Shown here: positions 7,575 through 11,304 of the stretch, in pieces
Layout of the letters: the number at the start of each line of letters is the position of its first letter
How positions within the stretch are numbered: the stretch's first letter is position 1
NCBI GenBank assembly: GCA_023451265.1
Contig: JAEYAG010000024.1
Span: 1 to 11,304 of the forward strand
From: Actinomycetes bacterium
GTDB taxonomy: Bacteria > Actinomycetota > Actinomycetes > Actinomycetales > Microbacteriaceae
Length of the DNA: 11,304 nt
Direction: 5' to 3'
Position numbers and translations under genes: made by a program
Notes under the pieces: generated by a model
What the model saw: only the letters and a program-made list of their open reading frames with translations
Database searches by the model: none
Told to the model about the DNA's origin: nothing

Positions 7575-7970
7575 TCACCCCTGATATCCGATGAGCCAGG
7601 TCACTCCGAACCGGTCGCGCACCTGGCCGTCGTGGTCGCCCCAGGGCTTGAGCGCGAGCGGGTCCACGACCTCGCCGCCATCGGCGAGCGCGGCGAACCA
7701 GCGCTCCAGCTCGGCGGGCTCCGCGGTGCCGAGGAGGGAGAACAGGATGCCGCGCAGCGCCAGCGGTTCGTCACCCTCGCCGGCATCCGCCGCGAACAGC
7801 TCCACGGGCCCCTGCAGCATGCCGTGTGCGACGGCATCGGCCGGCCCGCCCGACCGCCCGAAGTCTCCGAAGGAGTGGACCACGAGCTCACCGCCGAAGA
7901 CATCACGGTAGAAGGTCAGCGCCTCGCGAGCGGTGCCGGCGAAGTGCAGATAGGGCGTCAGTCCGGTCAT
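7575..7970 (-). CDS. VOC-superfamily protein, PhnB-like (glyoxalase/bleomycin-resistance fold)
   Basis: The product is 131 residues. It has the PhnB/YjdN pattern: TPYLHFAGTAREALTFYRDV at the start, FGGEL (25-29), a central GPVELFAADA (54-63) and the closing W110-GDHDGQVRDRFGVTWLI. Two beta-alpha-beta-beta-beta modules are expected. H9 and H49 are possible metal ligands, but family members of this kind often lack catalytic metal sites, so no substrate is assigned. ATG 7970 has no ribosome site but lies 6 nt after a TAGAGT box, so this first gene of the operon is probably read from a leaderless transcript. Confidence 0.85.
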   Translation of the reverse strand: MTGLTPYLHFAGTAREALTFYRDVFGGELVVHSFGDFGRSGGPADAVAHGMLQGPVELFAADAGEGDEPLALRGILFSLLGTAEPAELERWFAALADGGEVVDPLALKPWGDHDGQVRDRFGVTWLIGYQG

Positions 7971-7976
7971 GGGCAG

Positions 7977-7982
7977 ACTCTA
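7977..7982 (-). promoter_or_regulatory. -10 box of the VOC-membrane-DksA operon (leaderless)
   Basis: TAGAGT on the minus strand, then 6 nt, then the ATG at 7970. The predicted transcription start is the A of the start codon. The -35 region is not recognisable (TCGCGC at 17-nt spacing). Confidence 0.55.
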
Positions 7983-8096
7983 CGACCCGCCGGCGACAGG
8001 CGCGAGATGGCGACCCGCGCCCTGTCAACCCCCGTGCCTGGTGGGGCGACGACGCCGAGACTCGAACCGAGACGCGAACTGACCGAAGGAGACGCC

Positions 8097-8414
8097 ATGT
8101 CCGACCAGGGCACCCCCGAACCCGCCGCCGACACCACCGAGCCGACGGCCGAGCCGTCGACCGATCAGCTCACCGAGCCGAGCACCGAGAAGGAGCCGGG
8201 CGAGGAGCCCAAGGCCCCGAACCCCGATGAGCCGCTGGCACCGAACCCGAGCGAGCCGCTCGCGCCCACTCCCGCCGAGCCGACGGTGCCGACACCCGAC
8301 GAGACGCCCGCCCCGAACCCCGCCGAGCCCGGGACGGTCTCGCCCTCTGCCGCCGAGCCGAGTCACGAGGCCACCGGCATCGGAGTCATCAACACCGGCG
8401 AGCCCTCCAACTGA
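8097..8414 (+). CDS. proline- and glutamate-rich disordered protein with octapeptide repeats
   Basis: The product is 105 residues and almost wholly low-complexity: P, E, T, A and S dominate, with no cysteine, no membrane span and no signal peptide. Residues 40-79 are five tandem octapeptides of the form (A/V)-P-(N/T)-P-x-E-(P/T)-x (APNPDEPL, APNPSEPL, APTPAEPT, VPTPDETP, APNPAEPG). A less repetitive C-terminus (HEATGIGVINTGEPSN) could be a binding end. Translation is well supported: AAGGAG lies 6 nt before the ATG. The gene stands alone between a divergent operon and purL. I do not recognise it; it is expected to be acidic, soluble and extended. Confidence 0.68.
   Translation: MSDQGTPEPAADTTEPTAEPSTDQLTEPSTEKEPGEEPKAPNPDEPLAPNPSEPLAPTPAEPTVPTPDETPAPNPAEPGTVSPSAAEPSHEATGIGVINTGEPSN
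8214..8333 (+). repeat. five tandem 24-nt units encoding octapeptides
   Basis: Five consecutive 24-nt units encode the proline-rich octapeptides of the small acidic protein. The protein level is better conserved than the bases, which use mixed proline codons, suggesting an old repeat kept for its amino-acid pattern rather than a recent slippage product. Confidence 0.7.
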
Positions 8415-8474
8415 CGCGCGAACACGCTCGCCCGCCCCGCAGGAGGACCGCGGAACCGCCCCGGCGCCCGCGAC

Positions 8475-8480
8475 TAGACT
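8475..8480 (+). promoter_or_regulatory. probable -10 box of purL
   Basis: TAGACT fits TANNNT and predicts a start near 8487, giving a leader of about 39 nt that contains the GGAG ribosome site. No clear -35 box is seen. I found no purine-riboswitch-like structure in so short a leader. Confidence 0.4.
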
Positions 8481-8525
8481 GGGCGGTGTCCCCCGGCATC
8501 CCGCGATCTCTTGGAGCACAGCCGC

Positions 8526-10847
8526 GTGAGCACCCCCGTTGCAGACACCGTTGAGAACGCCCTGGCGACGCCGGAGAAGGAGCAGCCGTACGCGGCGCTC
8601 GGCCTCAAGCCCGACGAATACGCGCAGATCAAGACGATCCTCGGCCGCCGGCCCACCAGCGGCGAGCTGGCGATGTACTCCGTCATGTGGAGCGAGCACT
8701 GCTCCTACAAGTCCTCCAAGATCTACCTGCGCCGCTTCGGCCAGAAGGTCTCCGAGGAGATGAAGGAGCGCCTCATGGTCGGCATGGGGCAGAACGCCGG
8801 CGTGGTCGACGTCGGCGAGGGCTGGGCCGTCACCTTCAAGGTCGAGAGCCACAACCACCCGAGCTACATCGAGCCGTTCCAGGGCGCCGCGACCGGCGTC
8901 GGCGGCATCGTCCGCGACATCATCTCGATGGGCGCGCGCCCCGTCGCCGTCATGGACCAGCTGCGCTTCGGCGCCATTGACAACCCCGACACGGCCCGCG
9001 TCGTGCACGGCGTGACGAGCGGCATCAGCTTCTACGGCAACTGCCTGGGCCTGCCGAACATCGGCGGCGAGACCGTGTTCGACGCGGTCTACCAAGGCAA
9101 CCCGCTCGTCAACGCGCTCGCAGTCGGCGTCATGCGCCACGAGGACATCAAGCTCGCCAACGCCACCGGCGCCGGCAACAAGGTCGTGCTCTTCGGTGCG
9201 CGCACCGGCGGCGACGGCATCGGCGGCGCGTCGATCCTGGCATCCGACACCTTCGCCGACGGGGGCCCGACCAAGCGTCCCGCCGTGCAGGTGGGCGACC
9301 CGTTCGCCGAGAAGGTGCTCATCGAGTGCTGCCTGGAGCTCTACCAGGGCGAGCTCGTCGAGGCGATCCAAGACCTCGGCGCCGCGGGCATCTCGTGCGC
9401 GACGAGCGAGCTCGCCGCCAACGGCGGGTCGGGCATGCGCGTCGACCTCGAGAACGTGCTGCTGCGCGACCCCACGCTCACGCCTGAGGAGATCCTCATG
9501 AGCGAGTCGCAGGAGCGCATGATGGCGATCGTCGCGCCCGAGAAGCTCGACGCGTTCCTCGCGGTCGTCGGCAAGTGGGATGTCGAGACGAGCGTCCTCG
9601 GCGAGGTCACCGGCGACGGCCGCCTGCAGATCTTCTGGCACGGCGAGCAGATCGTCGACGTCGACCCCTCCACCGTCGCGGTCGACGGCCCGGTCTACGA
9701 GCGTCCGGTCGCCTACCCGACCTGGATCGACGCGCTGCGCGACGACTCGGCATCCGCCCTGCCCCGCACCGACGACCCCGCGGCGCTGAAGGACCAGTTC
9801 GTGCAGCTGCTCGGCAGCCCGAACCTCGCCGACACCAGCTGGATCACGAACCAGTACGACTACTACGTCATGGGCAACACCGCCCTGAGCTTCCCCGACG
9901 ACGCCGGCATGATCCGCGTCGACGAGGAGTCGGGCCTCGGCTTCGCGATCGCGACCGACTGCAACGGCCGGTTCTGCCAGCTCGACCCGTACGCGGGCGC
10001 GCAGCTGGCCCTCGCCGAGGCGTACCGCAACGTCGCCGTCACCGGCGCCGTGCCCACCGCGGTCACCGACTGCCTCAACTTCGGCAGCCCGGAGAACCCG
10101 GAGGTCATGTGGCAGTTCGGTCAGGCCGTCGACGGTCTCGCCGACGCGTGCCTCGAGCTCGGCGTGCCGGTCACGGGCGGCAACGTCAGCTTCTACAACC
10201 AGACCGGCGACGTCCCGATCTTCCCGACCCCGGTCGTGGGCGTCCGCGGCATCATCGACGACGTCGCCCGCCGCATCCCGAGCGGGTGGCAGGATGCCGG
10301 CGAGAACATCTACCTGCTGGGCGTCACCGCGACCGAGCTCAGCGGCTCGGCGTGGGCCGGCACCGTGCACGGACACCTCGGCGGCCGTCCGCCGGCGGTG
10401 GACCTCGGTCAGGAGAAGCGCCTCGCGGAGCTCATCCACGCGGCATCCCAGCAGGAGCTCGTCTCGAGCGCACACGACCTGTCGGCCGGCGGCCTCGGCC
10501 AGGCCCTCGCGGAGGGCGTCATGCGCTTCGGCGTCGGCGCCCGCGTGTGGTTGCGCGAGATCATGGAGCGCGACGGTGTGGATGCCGCGACCGCCCTGTT
10601 CAGCGAGTCGACCGGCCGTGTCATCGTCACAGTCCCCCGCGAGGAGGACGTCAAGTTCCGGGGGCTCTGCGAGGGCCGCGGCTACCCGGTGCTGCGCATC
10701 GGCGTCACCGACCCCGCTGCGGACGGCGATGAGCCGGCGCTGGAGATCCAGGACGTCTTCACGATGACCGTGTCCGAGCTGCGCGCCGTCTCGACCGCGA
10801 CGCTCCCGGACGTCTTCGGCGCCACGATCACCGAGCCCGCGCTCTGA
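8526..10847 (+). CDS. purL: phosphoribosylformylglycinamidine synthase subunit PurL (small type)
   Basis: The product is 773 residues. It catalyses the ATP-dependent conversion of FGAR to FGAM, the fourth step of purine synthesis, using ammonia delivered by PurQ with PurS as partner; neither of those is in the window. The length and the lack of a glutaminase domain mark the small, Gram-positive-type PurL. Landmarks are SEHCSYKSSK (H58), ESHNHPS (107-113), GAATGVGGIVRDI, MSESQERM, GNVSFYNQTGD and SAHDLSAGGLGQALAEG, covering two AIR-synthase-like halves. GTG 8526 was chosen because GGAG lies 9 nt upstream (8513-8516); the in-frame TTG at 8511 overlaps that site. Codon use is typical of the backbone, with several GGCATCC/GGATGCC heptamers. 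It seems intact and housekeeping. Confidence 0.97.
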   Translation: MSTPVADTVENALATPEKEQPYAALGLKPDEYAQIKTILGRRPTSGELAMYSVMWSEHCSYKSSKIYLRRFGQKVSEEMKERLMVGMGQNAGVVDVGEGWAVTFKVESHNHPSYIEPFQGAATGVGGIVRDIISMGARPVAVMDQLRFGAIDNPDTARVVHGVTSGISFYGNCLGLPNIGGETVFDAVYQGNPLVNALAVGVMRHEDIKLANATGAGNKVVLFGARTGGDGIGGASILASDTFADGGPTKRPAVQVGDPFAEKVLIECCLELYQGELVEAIQDLGAAGISCATSELAANGGSGMRVDLENVLLRDPTLTPEEILMSESQERMMAIVAPEKLDAFLAVVGKWDVETSVLGEVTGDGRLQIFWHGEQIVDVDPSTVAVDGPVYERPVAYPTWIDALRDDSASALPRTDDPAALKDQFVQLLGSPNLADTSWITNQYDYYVMGNTALSFPDDAGMIRVDEESGLGFAIATDCNGRFCQLDPYAGAQLALAEAYRNVAVTGAVPTAVTDCLNFGSPENPEVMWQFGQAVDGLADACLELGVPVTGGNVSFYNQTGDVPIFPTPVVGVRGIIDDVARRIPSGWQDAGENIYLLGVTATELSGSAWAGTVHGHLGGRPPAVDLGQEKRLAELIHAASQQELVSSAHDLSAGGLGQALAEGVMRFGVGARVWLREIMERDGVDAATALFSESTGRVIVTVPREEDVKFRGLCEGRGYPVLRIGVTDPAADGDEPALEIQDVFTMTVSELRAVSTATLPDVFGATITEPAL

Positions 10848-10851
10848 CCCG

Positions 10852-10857
10852 TAGGCT
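10852..10857 (+). promoter_or_regulatory. -10 box of the 44-residue membrane protein gene (leaderless)
   Basis: TAGGCT starts 5 nt after the purL stop codon and lies 6 nt before the ATG at 10864, giving a predicted start on the ATG itself. The sequence is the same hexamer and spacing as at the Crp/FNR gene. Confidence 0.5.
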
Positions 10858-10863
10858 GGGCGC

Positions 10864-10998
10864 ATGAGCGACGACAACGAGTACCAGGGCATGAACGAGG
10901 CCCGCACGCGCCGCACCCGCATCATCGCGTGGGTCGTGATCGTCGCGCTCATCCTCGTCGGCGGCGGCGCCACGGTGCTCGCGCTGCTGTTCGGCTGA
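10864..10998 (+). CDS. small single-span membrane protein
   Basis: The product is 44 residues: a hydrophilic N-terminus (MSDDNEYQGMNEARTRRTR) with four arginines just before one strong hydrophobic helix (about residues 20-43, IIAWVVIVALILVGGGATVL), ending three residues after the span. The positive-inside rule places the N-terminus in the cytosol. It has no ribosome site and starts 16 nt after purL, so expression is either from the TAGGCT leaderless promoter or by read-through. The codon pattern is strongly G/C at third positions throughout, and the compact charge-then-helix design supports a real gene. Function unknown. Confidence 0.72.
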   Translation: MSDDNEYQGMNEARTRRTRIIAWVVIVALILVGGGATVLALLFG

Positions 10999-11010
10999 TT
11001 CCTTCCGCGT

Positions 11011-11040
11011 CCGCCTCAGGCGGCTCCGGCACCCGGGTGC
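11011..11040 (+). terminator. possible GC-rich hairpins after the small membrane protein gene
   Basis: CCGCC-TCA-GGCGG (11011-11023) is a perfect 5-bp stem-loop, followed by the 12-nt palindrome GCACCCGGGTGC (11029-11040). They lie between the stop codon at 10998 and the next promoter. There is no T run, so intrinsic termination is weakly supported. Confidence 0.3.
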
Positions 11041-11068
11041 AGCGGATGCCCCTCACAGGCATGCTGGT

Positions 11069-11074
11069 TAGCAT
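11069..11074 (+). promoter_or_regulatory. -10 box of the last gene (leaderless)
   Basis: TAGCAT, then 6 nt, then the GTG at 11081. It shows the same -10-to-start geometry as three other genes here, this time with a GTG start. The -35 region is not recognisable. Confidence 0.5.
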
Positions 11075-11080
11075 GACCCT

Positions 11081-11304
11081 GTGGACCCGCTGTGGGCGAC
11101 AGTCGCCGAGTTCTGGTGGATCGGGCCGAGCGTGATCGGCGCCGGTGCCGCCGGCTGGTTCGGCCTGCGTCAGGAGCGCGCGGCGCGGCTGCGGCGCATC
11201 GAACTCGACGCCGCGCGTGGCGAGTTGAAGTCGGCGAGGCAGGATGCCGCGAGCGCGCGCGTCGCGGTGCGTGTCGCCCGCACCGAGCTCGCGCGGGTGC
11301 AGGC
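11081..11304 (+). CDS. membrane-anchored coiled-coil protein, 5' part only
   Basis: The first 74 residues are visible; the gene runs off the window. A short hydrophobic segment (about residues 11-29, FWWIGPSVIGAGAAGWFGL) is followed by a long charged helix rich in A, R and E (30-74) that should form a coiled coil. The rest of the protein and its family cannot be judged. GTG 11081 is the only start compatible with the hydrophobic segment and the preceding TAGCAT box; no ribosome site is present. G/C-rich third positions and the heptamer GGATGCC at about 11242 fit the host backbone. Confidence 0.7.
   Translation, partial: MDPLWATVAEFWWIGPSVIGAGAAGWFGLRQERAARLRRIELDAARGELKSARQDAASARVAVRVARTELARVQ

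Noticed and set aside
8511..8525. TTG start for PurL
   Set aside because: It would place the start codon on the GGAG ribosome site; GTG 8526 has good spacing.
8025..10973. 982-codon open frame on the minus strand opposite purL
   Set aside because: It is antisense to the well-supported purL and the repeat protein; long stop-free antisense frames are common at this GC content and this one shows no recognisable family.

Overview
The window is high-GC DNA of actinobacterial type, most likely from Microbacteriaceae (Microbacterium-like). The evidence is the strong G/C preference at third codon positions, a small-type PurL, genes starting directly at a promoter-spaced ATG/GTG, and frequent GGCATCC/GGATGCC heptamers in the backbone. 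The genus is an inference from gene style, not from a marker comparison.

Layout. (1) 52-1556, minus strand: an ArsR-type repressor and a double-domain SRPBCC/AHSA1 protein form a two-gene operon. A perfect palindrome covers its -10 box and start codon, and a long hairpin ends the operon. (2) About 1557-5655 looks like an acquired block. It holds a C-terminal remnant with a DUF3883-like domain, a Crp/FNR regulator (minus), a divergent one-domain heavy-metal chaperone (HMA, CPSC), a P1B-type metal ATPase with an unusual CPG motif, and the 5' part of an unrecognised gene. A perfect TTGAT-N4-ATCAA box lies between the regulator and the chaperone. (3) About 5655-6469: two decayed aldo/keto reductase genes that were once adjacent. 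The first survives only as its C-terminus, joined directly to the block; the second has a 1-nt frameshift and a large internal deletion. (4) 6681-7970, minus strand: a tight three-gene operon of a VOC/PhnB-like protein, a six-helix membrane protein and a DksA/TraR-type zinc-finger protein. (5) 8097-11304, plus strand: a proline/acid-rich repeat protein, purL, a 44-residue single-span membrane protein, and the start of a membrane-anchored coiled-coil protein cut by the window edge.

How the parts work together. The best-supported system is the metal module. The regulator's recognition helix carries the FNR-type E..SR residues that read TTGAT, the matching box sits at -41.5 from the predicted chaperone start site, and the chaperone and ATPase follow in one direction. 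This predicts redox- or metal-responsive activation of metal handling at the membrane. The transported metal cannot be read from the sequence, because both membrane metal-site motifs (CPG, HEAS) differ from the textbook P1B classes.

No tRNA, rRNA, CRISPR array, transposase or integrase was seen. The block is called acquired from gene decay at its edges and from motif depletion, not from mobility genes.
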